DNA of 64,000 nt from BJHL01 sp040378885 (GTDB lineage: Bacteria; Planctomycetota; Phycisphaerae; Phycisphaerales; UBA1924). The DNA lies in contig JBKDAN010000051.1 in the NCBI GenBank assembly GCA_046316615.1, positions 1 through 64,000 on the forward strand, read 5' to 3'. Positions 26,219 through 34,519 of the stretch are shown here, piece by piece. Both the position numbers and the translations under genes were made by a program. Numbering within the stretch: the first letter of the stretch is position 1; every line of letters begins with the position of its first letter. The notes below the pieces were generated by a model. The model saw only the letters and a list, made by a program, of their open reading frames with translations, was not told the origin of the DNA and searched no databases.

Positions 26219-27367
26219 TTACTGACGATCAAACTCTTCGATGCTGGTGACGCGGCCGAAGCCCAGGCCCTGGTCGAATCCTGCACCGCCGTCCATCGTG
26301 GGTTGGAAGCGACGAGGACCGGTGACGACGTACTTCAGGAAGTCGTCGCCCGTTTCGGCGATCTGGCGAGCCCGACCGCCGATACCGCCGCTGAGTTCGA
26401 TATCGAGATAGTCGTCGCCACTGCCGCCGATCTGCGCGATTTCCGCATCACCGGAACCTTCAAGCAGCATCTTGAGCACGTCATCACCCGCGCCGCCCCG
26501 CGTATCCGCACTGACTTCAATGCGGCCGCCGCGGCTGACGACGATCATCTCGCTCTGGTCCTTGGAGCCGCCCATGTCGAGGTTGGACTGCACCTTCGTG
26601 GTCGCCGCACGCACGCCGTCGAACTTGAACAGAGCGTTGTCTTCGCCTTCACCCAGTGAACCAACGAGGCGCAGTTCCTGGCGGCGAGCCTGACTGGTGG
26701 TTTCGAACGAGAGCTTGTCAAAGCCTGCGCCCGTCACTGCATCGACGAGGACATTGGTGGTCTCGGCATTGCCAAAGTGTTCGGTCTTCGCGACGACTTC
26801 ATTCGTTCCCGAGCCGCTGCGGACGTTCCACTGTGCGTTGAACGTGCGAGCGAGCACCTTGGCCTCAAACGCGACCTTGTCATCGCCCGAGCCGCCCAGC
26901 ACGTTGACATTGGACTGAGCGACGTTGCTCGAGGGAATCTCGTAGATGAACTTGACGTCAGAGTCGCCGAAGCCGGTGTCCACATTGATCTGCGGCACGT
27001 TGGGCGTGCGAATCTGGAAGGTGACCACATCGAGATTCGTGCCGGTGCGAAGATTGATCGTGTTCACGCCGGTGTAGTTCTGCTCCGACCCACCGTTGAT
27101 GCCGACGACTTTCACCTGACCGGCCGCGGGACCGATGACAAACTCGATCTGCTGCTGGCTGTTGTTGGTGACCAGCGTCAGATCGCGACGATTCTGGGTC
27201 GCCCCGGACTGCTGCTGCTGCTGCTGGCCCTGGCCTGTCGGCTGAGGAGCCGGCTGCTGTTGAGCAGGCGAGCGGGCCGGACGGCGGCGCGTGGGGTTTG
27301 CTTCAGCAACCGCAGCACCGGCGGTGAGGACGATCAAACCAACACACAAGGCAGTACGAGCGTTCAT
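26219..27367 (-). CDS. Secreted RTX-like Gly-Asp-repeat protein
   Basis: The 382-residue protein has a signal peptide (NARTALCVGLIVLTAGAAVA) and then a basic, Gln/Pro-rich stretch containing QGQQQQQQSG. Repeats follow that include GGSGDDKVAFEAK, GGAGDDVLKMLLEG and GGSGDDYLDIELSGG. GGxGDD is the core of the calcium-binding parallel-beta-roll repeat of RTX and hemolysin-type proteins, but here the repeats are widely spaced instead of contiguous. ATG 27367 has AAGGA seven bases upstream. It is probably exported and Ca-binding. No type I secretion genes are nearby. Confidence 0.7.
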   Translation of the reverse strand: MNARTALCVGLIVLTAGAAVAEANPTRRRPARSPAQQQPAPQPTGQGQQQQQQSGATQNRRDLTLVTNNSQQQIEFVIGPAAGQVKVVGINGGSEQNYTGVNTINLRTGTNLDVVTFQIRTPNVPQINVDTGFGDSDVKFIYEIPSSNVAQSNVNVLGGSGDDKVAFEAKVLARTFNAQWNVRSGSGTNEVVAKTEHFGNAETTNVLVDAVTGAGFDKLSFETTSQARRQELRLVGSLGEGEDNALFKFDGVRAATTKVQSNLDMGGSKDQSEMIVVSRGGRIEVSADTRGGAGDDVLKMLLEGSGDAEIAQIGGSGDDYLDIELSGGIGGRARQIAETGDDFLKYVVTGPRRFQPTMDGGAGFDQGLGFGRVTSIEEFDRQ

Positions 27368-27496
27368 GACAAGGTCCTTTCTGTACGTCCTCTCGACCTT
27401 CACGCATGGTCGACTCGGACACCACAAAGGAGCCTTCCTGTTCTCGCCTGATACACAGTCACGCGAAGAATTGAGCGATCTCGCTCGTGCAGAACA

Positions 27497-28897
27497 TTAC
27501 CGGGCCTGCAATGTCGTTCGCTCGGTCCGACGCATCCAGCGGACCAGATCCCGCGTGTCGATCGCGTTCGCGACACCATCGCCGTTCGCGTCTACCGGGT
27601 TCGCCACCATGCGATACAAATCTTCCTTGGTGACCAGGCCGTCGTTGTTGAGATCGCAATCACACGCCAGCGGCGCACCGACCGCCCCCACTGCCATCGC
27701 GACGTTCAATCGCCCGCTGCCAAGCTGATTCACATAGCTTGGATTCTGCGCGTTGATCGAAACAGAGCGAGAGCGGATGATCGCGTCGACTTGGGACGCT
27801 GGAATCAGCGGACAGATGGCCCGCACCGACGCGGCCGCGCCAGCCACAAGCGGAGCAGAAAGGCTCGTGCCACTTGCAACGCCGTAGCCACCACCGGGCA
27901 CGGTGCTGACGACATCCACACCCGGCGCGCTCAGTGAGACCCAAGGACCGTAGTTGCTGAACTCGGCGCGAACATCATTATCTGTGGTCGCGGCGACTGC
28001 GAGTGTGCCGAGCGATGACGTGCCGGCGGGATAGTCGGGATTGCTGTTCGCGCGATTACCCGCGGACGCAACCACGATGAGCCCCTGCAATTCAACGTCT
28101 GCAATGACATCACGGAGCAGCGGCGGATCAGCTTCCATTCCCATGCTGACATTCGCGATGTGTGCGCCGTTGTCGAGTGCGTGGTACAAACCCTGAGCCA
28201 GACGGAAAATGGTCGCGTAGCCGTCGCTATCCATCGCGACGATCGGCATGATGCGAGCGTCAGGCGCGACGCGCAACACCAGCCCGGCGACCAACGTGCC
28301 GTGGCCGAACAACTGGTCGATCTCGCCGTTACCGTTTGTGTCCACGTTCTGCGCGACGTCAAGCGTGTTCGTCGTGTTGGTCAGGAAGTTGAAGCCTCTG
28401 GGCACGACGGAGCGTGCAAGCAGGGGATGGGTCGCATCCACGCCTGTATCAATGACGGCCACCACGATACCAGCACCACGTGATTGCACCCACGCGTCGG
28501 GCGCTGCGATGATGCCGGGCACGGCATCCTGGTCATACCACCAGCGGGGCACACTCAGGTACATGCGTCGCGTGGTGCCGTTGGGGTCTTCGTCGATGAC
28601 GTAGAAGTTGAAATCGGCGCTCGCGATTCGGCTGTCACTCTGCAACTGGCTCACGAATGTGCTCTCGCTGGCACCCGCGGGCAAATCCAGCAGATACATG
28701 CCGCGAGATGGAATCGACTGACCGGGATTCACGGTTGTGCCATAGGTCTGATTGATAGCAGCGATACTGGCGCCGGGCTGCAAACGCACGAACACACGAT
28801 CGGGCTCAAACTCCGGACCGTCTGCGAATGCAGGAACCGTGACGCCCATCAGAGCGGTACCGGCGAGGAGGCCCAGACGCAAAGCTGTGCGATTCAT
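27497..28897 (-). CDS. Secreted subtilase (S8) with C-terminal canonical dockerin-like loops
   Basis: The 466-residue protein has a signal peptide ending ..VPAFADG, a short inhibitor-like prodomain and an S8 peptidase domain. The domain has the Asp-His-Ser triad: D150 (VVAVIDTGVDATHP), H199 (FGHGTLVAG), S345 (SGTSLSAPLVAGAAA), with oxyanion N281. The last 55 residues hold two canonical EF/dockerin loops, DLNNDGLVTKED and DANGDGVANAID, unlike the variant modules elsewhere in the window. The ATG overlaps the TGA of the CHAT gene (ATGA), so it is the last gene of a four-gene operon with a sigma factor. Confidence 0.9.
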   Translation of the reverse strand: MNRTALRLGLLAGTALMGVTVPAFADGPEFEPDRVFVRLQPGASIAAINQTYGTTVNPGQSIPSRGMYLLDLPAGASESTFVSQLQSDSRIASADFNFYVIDEDPNGTTRRMYLSVPRWWYDQDAVPGIIAAPDAWVQSRGAGIVVAVIDTGVDATHPLLARSVVPRGFNFLTNTTNTLDVAQNVDTNGNGEIDQLFGHGTLVAGLVLRVAPDARIMPIVAMDSDGYATIFRLAQGLYHALDNGAHIANVSMGMEADPPLLRDVIADVELQGLIVVASAGNRANSNPDYPAGTSSLGTLAVAATTDNDVRAEFSNYGPWVSLSAPGVDVVSTVPGGGYGVASGTSLSAPLVAGAAASVRAICPLIPASQVDAIIRSRSVSINAQNPSYVNQLGSGRLNVAMAVGAVGAPLACDCDLNNDGLVTKEDLYRMVANPVDANGDGVANAIDTRDLVRWMRRTERTTLQAR

Positions 28898-31605
28898 AAC
28901 AGTGCCCCCTTCGCAAACAAACTCTCTGATACGTGCCAGGCTTCACCGTTCTGCCTTTGGAGGCGACGGACTTGAGCCAGCGCACGAGCAAACGCGACTG
29001 CCGGTGGCGCACTGTCGCGACATGCGGTTTGGTGCAGCAACGGAAAGGCGCGGGATGCCGCTTCGTCGTGCAATCGCCATTGCGACGCGATGACAAGCGA
29101 AGCACCACCGACCAACATGGCGCGAATCAAGCCGAAACGATCTTCGCCGATTGCATCAGAGGTACGACCGGATTCGCAGCCAGCGAGCACAACGACGCTG
29201 CCCGGCCTCAGCGAGCCGTACAACTCTCTGGCGGCGACCCAGCGATCCGCCAACTTGAGACGTGACGCCATCGGAAACTCAGGATCAAAGACACAGTGGG
29301 TCGCGATGTGAACGATGTCGTGCGATGGCAACTGCGCGAGGAACGCATCCGCGGTACCGTCGCGCCCGAGCAAAGAGACCGACTCGCGGTAGCATGCGGC
29401 AACCGCTCTGGCCTCATCCTCCATCTGCGGAGCGCTCTCGTCTGCCACGCCCACGACAAGCGTGCTGCCAGAAGACTGCCGCAGCGAAGCACGCAAGGTG
29501 AGACCCGCCGTGATGCTCGGCGCCAGTGTCACAGAGGCATGCAAGGCTTGTGCGTCGCAGACTGTCTGCACAATTGCGCTGATGGGGAACGCATGCAGCT
29601 CACGATATGGCACGACGGTAATGTGCGAAGCGGCTCCCAGATGCGGCACGAACGGTGCGAGGGCGGCTGCAAGCGCTTCCATCGCCACGTTGGGAACTGC
29701 GCCGCCGGTGCGAGTTGCGACGTCAACCGCGAGCGCATGGCGGCGAGCCAGCGACACCAATTGCTGACGACTTACGGGCAGTGACAGCACGCGCGCGTTG
29801 TCGGCGTCAAGCAGCATGGCATGCAAGCGCTCATCATGCATGTAGAACATGATTGCGACGGACAAACCGAGCGACTGCCTTGCACTCGCGAGCTGCATCG
29901 GCGCGATGGTTGACAGCGAACGAGTCGCGTCTGCACGATCAGACTCACGCTCAAGCTGGGCTTCAAGCTCTGCAATACGACGCAAGTGCGCGATCTCTGG
30001 CTCAACTCGGCTGGCAGTGGCATACATGGCGTTCAACTGCGACACCATGGCATCATGTCGCGTCGAGCCTCTCGCGTCGACACGGCCGGCGACCGACTCA
30101 ACCAGCGCTCGAGCGCGATTTTGCTCAATCACATGAAACAACCGCTCGGGCCGCTTGTCGTCGTTGATACGCATCACGACATCAATTGCCGCCTGGTAGA
30201 GCTCACTCGCCGCTTCCGCGAAACTCGCGCGGATGAAGTCGGCGCGAATGCTGCCACGGAAACGTTCGGCCACCTGCAGCGCATGTTCCAATTGCGACCA
30301 AGCCGTCTTGGCGTCATGCTGCGCGAGAGCGGCGCGAGCCCGCAGCTCGTAGTACCGCAGACGCGATGAGATCACGGGTGTCGCTTCGAGCAGCGCTTCC
30401 GCAGTGTCGAGCTGCCGGTTGGCGGCTGAGTCATCACCCTGAGACAGCGAGATAGCCGCAGAGCACAGCATCGCCTGCGTGTGCTTGGCAGGGCGCGAGA
30501 CAAGATGCGGGACCAGTTGCGTTACAAGCTCGCTGGCTTCGTGCAGTTGCCCGGTAGTGATGAAGGCCTCAACAAGCGCCAACTGCGCGTCTTGTCGCAG
30601 TGTCGCCGTGCCGTCACCTGATGCAAGTTCAACGGCTTGCCTGAGCGCCTGAATGCTCTTGGCACCCGCATGCATGCGCAACAGACTCAGTCCATGCCCC
30701 ATATGCGCGCGGGCATGCTCGATGGTCATGCCCGGAGCCTGCAGACCTGGCAACGCTGTTTCGTAGAGCCGTATCGCCCGTCGATAGGCGCCCACAACGC
30801 TGAAGGCCTCGGCTTCCTCAGCCAGCAGTCGCGCGGCGTCTGCCGGCGCGTCGCACGAGGCGAATCTCTCTCGCGCGCTGGCGAAGAGCAGTGTCGCTTC
30901 GTCGATACGACCAAGCCGACTGAACACGTCAGCCAGATTGCCCTCAGCGATGGCCATTCCCAGCGTGTGGCCGCCGTGCTCAAACAGATCGCGAGCACGC
31001 GTGAATGCCTGGGCGGCCTCTTCAAATCGATCAAGATCCAGCAACGCTTCAGCTACGTTGGTTTCCAGCGTGCCAGCGGCCAGCAAGTGCGACGACAACG
31101 CGGCACGGGCGCGCTCAAACCACGCGAGGGCGTCACGGGAATCTCCCCGCACACGGCGCACAACACCAAGGTTGACCATCGCGCGAGCGGCGCTGAACTC
31201 ATCGCCCCGAGTCGTGAACGTACTGAGCGCACGTCTGGCAACGTCTTCAGCCTCCTCTGTGCGTCCCAGCCGCTCGAGCGGCTGCACCATCGTCAGCAGC
31301 AGAGTTGCCTGATCATCATCACGCCCCAAGCGAGCGGCGAGCGCCACGGCTTCCGCGAGCGTTTGCGCTGCTGCGGCGAACTGGTTGTCGTAGCACAATG
31401 CGTGAGCGAGCCCCTTCCAGCAGAAAATCCTCGCCGGATCATCTTCACCGAGTGCAGTGACAACCTGCGTCACCTGGTCCACACACGCGCTGACATGGAC
31501 CAGCGCAGCTTGCTCGATCCATTCGAAAACGGCATCGCCCGCGTCGGCTTCACCTGCATGAAACCGACCGACGATATCGACCAGGCTGGACGTCGACGTG
31601 CTCAT
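28894..31605 (-). CDS. TPR-CHAT protease
   Basis: The 903-residue protein begins with about 450 residues of tetratricopeptide-like helices (DDPARIFCWKGLAHALCY, SAARAMVNLGVVRRVRGDSR, HTLGMAIAEGNLADVFSRLG and similar). A helical linker follows and then a C-terminal CHAT (caspase/separase-like) domain. The His-Cys dyad is visible: H771 in DIVHIATHCVFD and C810 in SVVVLAGCESGR. A closing ASQWRLHDEAASRAF segment follows, typical of CHAT domains. CHAT proteases cut specific partner proteins. Its start and stop both overlap neighbours by ATGA, upstream with the anti-sigma-like protein and downstream with the subtilase, so the three are translationally coupled. The natural trigger and substrate are unknown. 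Confidence 0.9.
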   Translation of the reverse strand: MSTSTSSLVDIVGRFHAGEADAGDAVFEWIEQAALVHVSACVDQVTQVVTALGEDDPARIFCWKGLAHALCYDNQFAAAAQTLAEAVALAARLGRDDDQATLLLTMVQPLERLGRTEEAEDVARRALSTFTTRGDEFSAARAMVNLGVVRRVRGDSRDALAWFERARAALSSHLLAAGTLETNVAEALLDLDRFEEAAQAFTRARDLFEHGGHTLGMAIAEGNLADVFSRLGRIDEATLLFASARERFASCDAPADAARLLAEEAEAFSVVGAYRRAIRLYETALPGLQAPGMTIEHARAHMGHGLSLLRMHAGAKSIQALRQAVELASGDGTATLRQDAQLALVEAFITTGQLHEASELVTQLVPHLVSRPAKHTQAMLCSAAISLSQGDDSAANRQLDTAEALLEATPVISSRLRYYELRARAALAQHDAKTAWSQLEHALQVAERFRGSIRADFIRASFAEAASELYQAAIDVVMRINDDKRPERLFHVIEQNRARALVESVAGRVDARGSTRHDAMVSQLNAMYATASRVEPEIAHLRRIAELEAQLERESDRADATRSLSTIAPMQLASARQSLGLSVAIMFYMHDERLHAMLLDADNARVLSLPVSRQQLVSLARRHALAVDVATRTGGAVPNVAMEALAAALAPFVPHLGAASHITVVPYRELHAFPISAIVQTVCDAQALHASVTLAPSITAGLTLRASLRQSSGSTLVVGVADESAPQMEDEARAVAACYRESVSLLGRDGTADAFLAQLPSHDIVHIATHCVFDPEFPMASRLKLADRWVAARELYGSLRPGSVVVLAGCESGRTSDAIGEDRFGLIRAMLVGGASLVIASQWRLHDEAASRAFPLLHQTACRDSAPPAVAFARALAQVRRLQRQNGEAWHVSESLFAKGALL

Positions 31606-32270
31606 GGGTTGGAGGTATCACGATCTCCGAGTTCAATCCGTGGAATCACTGCGGATGTGCCGTCGGTTGCAATGAGCTCGAACACATACATGCCCGCAGG
31701 CGCGGCGCTCTCGAAGTAGCCGTCCGCGGCGACTGTGACGCAGCTTACTTCTGCTCCGTTTCCGTGCTGGAGCAGTCGAACCTGGCTCAGCTTTCGCGAG
31801 CCCACGAACTGACCGGTGATCGCGATCTGGCCCGACACGATGTCGAACTCCACACGAAGATCAAGGGTGCCTTCCATGCATTCGTAGCGAAGCAGTCTGG
31901 CTCCACCGGTTTCAATCGAGCGATACCCGGCAACTGCCGGACGACGAAGCGAGTCGAGCACCAGCAGCGCGACCTCGCCCGCGCGATCGGTCAGCTTTGT
32001 GAACCAGTCGGCTTGCTGCGCCGGCATGATGGCTGCGAGCATCGCGCGTTGCTGGGGTGAAACCGCGAAGCTGGCATCAACCACCTTGAGACGCCCAAGC
32101 CGCTCGTGCATCGTTCGCAACTGGCTGACACGCTCGGCAACGCGCTTGTCTGCCTGCACCGCCGAAGCAACCGCGCTCGTCGTTGCCGCGTCGGTCTCGG
32201 CGAGGACAAAAGCGACGAGCTGCTCGTCGGAGAATGGCGGCTCTCCTGATTGTGAGGTGTGCGGTTGCAT
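31602..32270 (-). CDS. Anti-sigma-like protein preceding the CHAT protease
   Basis: The 222-residue protein has an N-terminal acidic helical segment (FSDEQLVAFVLAETDAATTSA, with VQADKRVAERVSQLRTMHERL) like the sigma-binding region of anti-sigma factors. The HxxxCxxC zinc motif is missing and there is no obvious membrane helix. The C-terminal half is a beta sandwich (ECMEGTLDLRVEFD..GQIAITGQFVG..GMYVFELIATDG) like carboxypeptidase-regulatory domains found beside ECF sigma genes. ATG 32270 is preferred over TTG 32273; AAAGGA lies six bases upstream. It sits between the sigma and the CHAT gene and may be the sigma inhibitor and the CHAT substrate (inference). Confidence 0.6.
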   Translation of the reverse strand: MQPHTSQSGEPPFSDEQLVAFVLAETDAATTSAVASAVQADKRVAERVSQLRTMHERLGRLKVVDASFAVSPQQRAMLAAIMPAQQADWFTKLTDRAGEVALLVLDSLRRPAVAGYRSIETGGARLLRYECMEGTLDLRVEFDIVSGQIAITGQFVGSRKLSQVRLLQHGNGAEVSCVTVAADGYFESAAPAGMYVFELIATDGTSAVIPRIELGDRDTSNP

Positions 32271-32346
32271 CAAAGGTCCTTTCCAAAGCGTGCACGATCA
32301 AGGAGTCGCAAGTCCTGAGTCAGATACCAGAGCGCCTTGGGAATTC

Positions 32347-32997
32347 TCAGGAATTTGGTTCGGTCGGATTCTGCTCGTGCTGGAGCAGCGCGGCGAGCTT
32401 GGCGAGACAGCGCACTCGGGTGGGCCCAATACTGCCAACTGGCATGCCCAAGCGACGCCCGATAGCCTCATAGTCGGGTGTGCCAGAATCGACGAACAAG
32501 GCCCGCAGGAGTTCCCGGCACCGACCACCAAGCTCATCCAATGCCACGCGAATGGCGTGTGCCTGTTCGAGTCGAGTCAGCATCTGCGCGCCGGCGTCTG
32601 TATCTTCCCAAGCAGCGGCGCCAGGCAGGCCCGTGTGCTCCATCGCGCGTTGGGCCGTCTCGTCTCGACGAATGCGTTCAACCATCCGCCAGCACGCTCG
32701 TCTTGTCGTCTGCGCAAGCCATGCCGGCAGGGCGACAGGATCCTTGATCCTCGCAACATGCTTCAGTAGTGACGTGAAAACAAGCTGCGCGACATCGTCG
32801 CAGCGATCTTCGGGCAGACCGTGATGACGAGCAATGCTGTACACGAGCCCGGCGTGGAGCTGAATGACTCGGGACCACGCACGCTGGTCACCATGCTGGC
32901 AACGCGAAAGAAGATCGCGGATCTCCTCCTGCTGAACAGTTCCAGACGAGGGGCTGGGAGAATTTGCATCAAGAGCTGGGGTTTGCTCTGGCGACAT
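32347..32997 (-). CDS. ECF-type sigma factor of the CHAT operon
   Basis: The 216-residue protein has sigma-70 region 2 (CQHGDQRAWSRVIQLHAGLV, DDVAQLVFTSLLKHVARI, then LPAWLAQTTRRACWRMV) and region 4 (LGGRCRELLRALFVDSGTPD, with YEAIGRRLGMPVGSIGPTRV). ATG 32997 (MSPEQTPALD) is taken because the open frame upstream runs into the divergent promoter region. It lies 76 bp before the anti-sigma-like gene on the same strand and is the first gene of the operon. It presumably transcribes its own operon and perhaps the divergent secreted-protein gene (inference). Confidence 0.8.
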   Translation of the reverse strand: MSPEQTPALDANSPSPSSGTVQQEEIRDLLSRCQHGDQRAWSRVIQLHAGLVYSIARHHGLPEDRCDDVAQLVFTSLLKHVARIKDPVALPAWLAQTTRRACWRMVERIRRDETAQRAMEHTGLPGAAAWEDTDAGAQMLTRLEQAHAIRVALDELGGRCRELLRALFVDSGTPDYEAIGRRLGMPVGSIGPTRVRCLAKLAALLQHEQNPTEPNS

Positions 32998-33198
32998 AGG
33001 CACGTGGCTCGGTTCGCTGGTTCTGGCGAGTTGGATCAACCATACGAACCAATTTCCACAAGAGATCAGACCGCTGCGTGCCGAACAGGATCGCGTGACA
33101 TATTTCCTTGTTGATGGATGTATCTCACCGTGTTGCTCCGGCTCCTTCACGTCGCTGCGACAAAGTGTCGCTGTCCACACACGACTTGGAGATCACAC

Positions 33199-34371
33199 AT
33201 GCTGCGTCTGCAACCCACCCTCTCGACTGCCGCCCTTACCTTGTTCGCCGGTATGGCCTTGGCCCAGCCGTTGAACGCCCCCGTGTACACCAACGAGTAC
33301 ACCGACTTTGTCACCGGCGACAACAACTTCAACTTCGGCGGCTTCCGCTTCTACACGGTGGATGCGACCGCCGACAGCTATCAGAACGACGTGTACGAAC
33401 GCCCGATCGCGCAAGCGTTCAACCTGATCAACGGCAGCTACGCCAGCGAGGAGTATCACTCGTACGTCGACGTCACCGGCGCACGATTCGGCTTCGACAA
33501 TCGCTACGCCTACTTCGCTATCGATGTGTTCGGTCGCGACAAGCGGACCAAGGACGGCGTGAATGCCTTCGAAGGGCTCAAGGCCAAGTACATCGTCCGC
33601 TTCGGTGCCGATGCGGACGGCCGCAACTCCTACTACATCGCGGCGGATGAGCCGGGCTTCGCCGGCACGCCCACCACCGTCTTCACCAACGCCAAGACGG
33701 AGGGCTATCGCGACACGGACATGGACGTGGGTGGTCGTGGCGGCCCGATCCACGGTCAGCCCGGTCCCAGCGGCGCGAGTGTCACCAAAACGCAGAACCT
33801 CCTTGAGGAGTTCGGCAACAACGGATACGACCAGCAGATCATCCTCAGCGACGGCTTGCTGAATGGCGGCCAATCCCAGCCCGTGCTGTGGCAACGCGTG
33901 AGTGCCACGGACAACACCGTCGTGGAGATCGTGCTTGACTACACCGCGCTCGGACTGACACAGGCCTATTTCCAGAACCTGCAGTTCCTCGACTTCGCTG
34001 CGGTGGCTGGCGGACCGGCGGGGCCTGCGACGGGCCTGTGGAATGACGCCTACACCGCAAACGAAGCGGGCTCGCCCAATGTCGGCATCGGCGGCGACTC
34101 CGAGTTCCAGACCCAGGGTCTGGTCGCCATCTACCTCGCTGACAATCTGCGTGCCCTGAGCGCCCCGCAGGTGCCCGTCTGCGACCCCATCGACTTCAAC
34201 AACAACGGTGTCTTCCCCGAAGATCAGGATGTCATCGACTTCCTGAATGTGATTGCCGGGTTGCCTTGTGCGACATGCGGTGACATCGACTTCAACAACA
34301 ACGGTGTCTTCCCCGAAGACCAGGATGTGATCACCTTCTTCGAAGTGCTTGCCGGCGGCCCGTGCCGTTAA
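33199..34371 (+). CDS. Secreted protein with tandem EF-hand-like module
   Basis: The 390-residue protein has a signal peptide (MLRLQPTLSTAALTLFAGMALAQ) and a body without recognised enzyme motifs. The body is rich in Asp/Asn/Tyr and Gly and includes NEYTDFVTGDNNFNFGGFRF. It ends in two modules, DFNNNGVFPEDQDVIDFLNV and DFNNNGVFPEDQDVITFFEV, each opening with Cys. ATG 33199 has GGAG seven bases upstream. It is divergent from the sigma/CHAT operon and shares its 200-bp promoter region. The DNA of the two modules is almost identical over long stretches. Confidence 0.85.
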   Translation: MLRLQPTLSTAALTLFAGMALAQPLNAPVYTNEYTDFVTGDNNFNFGGFRFYTVDATADSYQNDVYERPIAQAFNLINGSYASEEYHSYVDVTGARFGFDNRYAYFAIDVFGRDKRTKDGVNAFEGLKAKYIVRFGADADGRNSYYIAADEPGFAGTPTTVFTNAKTEGYRDTDMDVGGRGGPIHGQPGPSGASVTKTQNLLEEFGNNGYDQQIILSDGLLNGGQSQPVLWQRVSATDNTVVEIVLDYTALGLTQAYFQNLQFLDFAAVAGGPAGPATGLWNDAYTANEAGSPNVGIGGDSEFQTQGLVAIYLADNLRALSAPQVPVCDPIDFNNNGVFPEDQDVIDFLNVIAGLPCATCGDIDFNNNGVFPEDQDVITFFEVLAGGPCR

Positions 34372-34405
34372 CCACTCGATGCGGCCAGCTTCCCCCCTCT
34401 CTCGT

Positions 34406-34427
34406 CCCTCCGCGAATAGTCGGAGGG
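34406..34427 (+). terminator. Hairpin after the secreted-protein gene
   Basis: CCCTCCG pairs with CGGAGGG around an 8-nt loop, 35 bp past the stop. It is followed by GCGGGCTTCTCTC, with no long T-run, so its strength is uncertain. Confidence 0.5.
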
Positions 34428-34519
34428 GCGGGCTTCTCTCGAAAGTTCCGCAACAATCAGCGACACATCACACCATTGATTGTGATCGCAACTGCCATGA
34501 CGGCGCATGCAGTATCACA

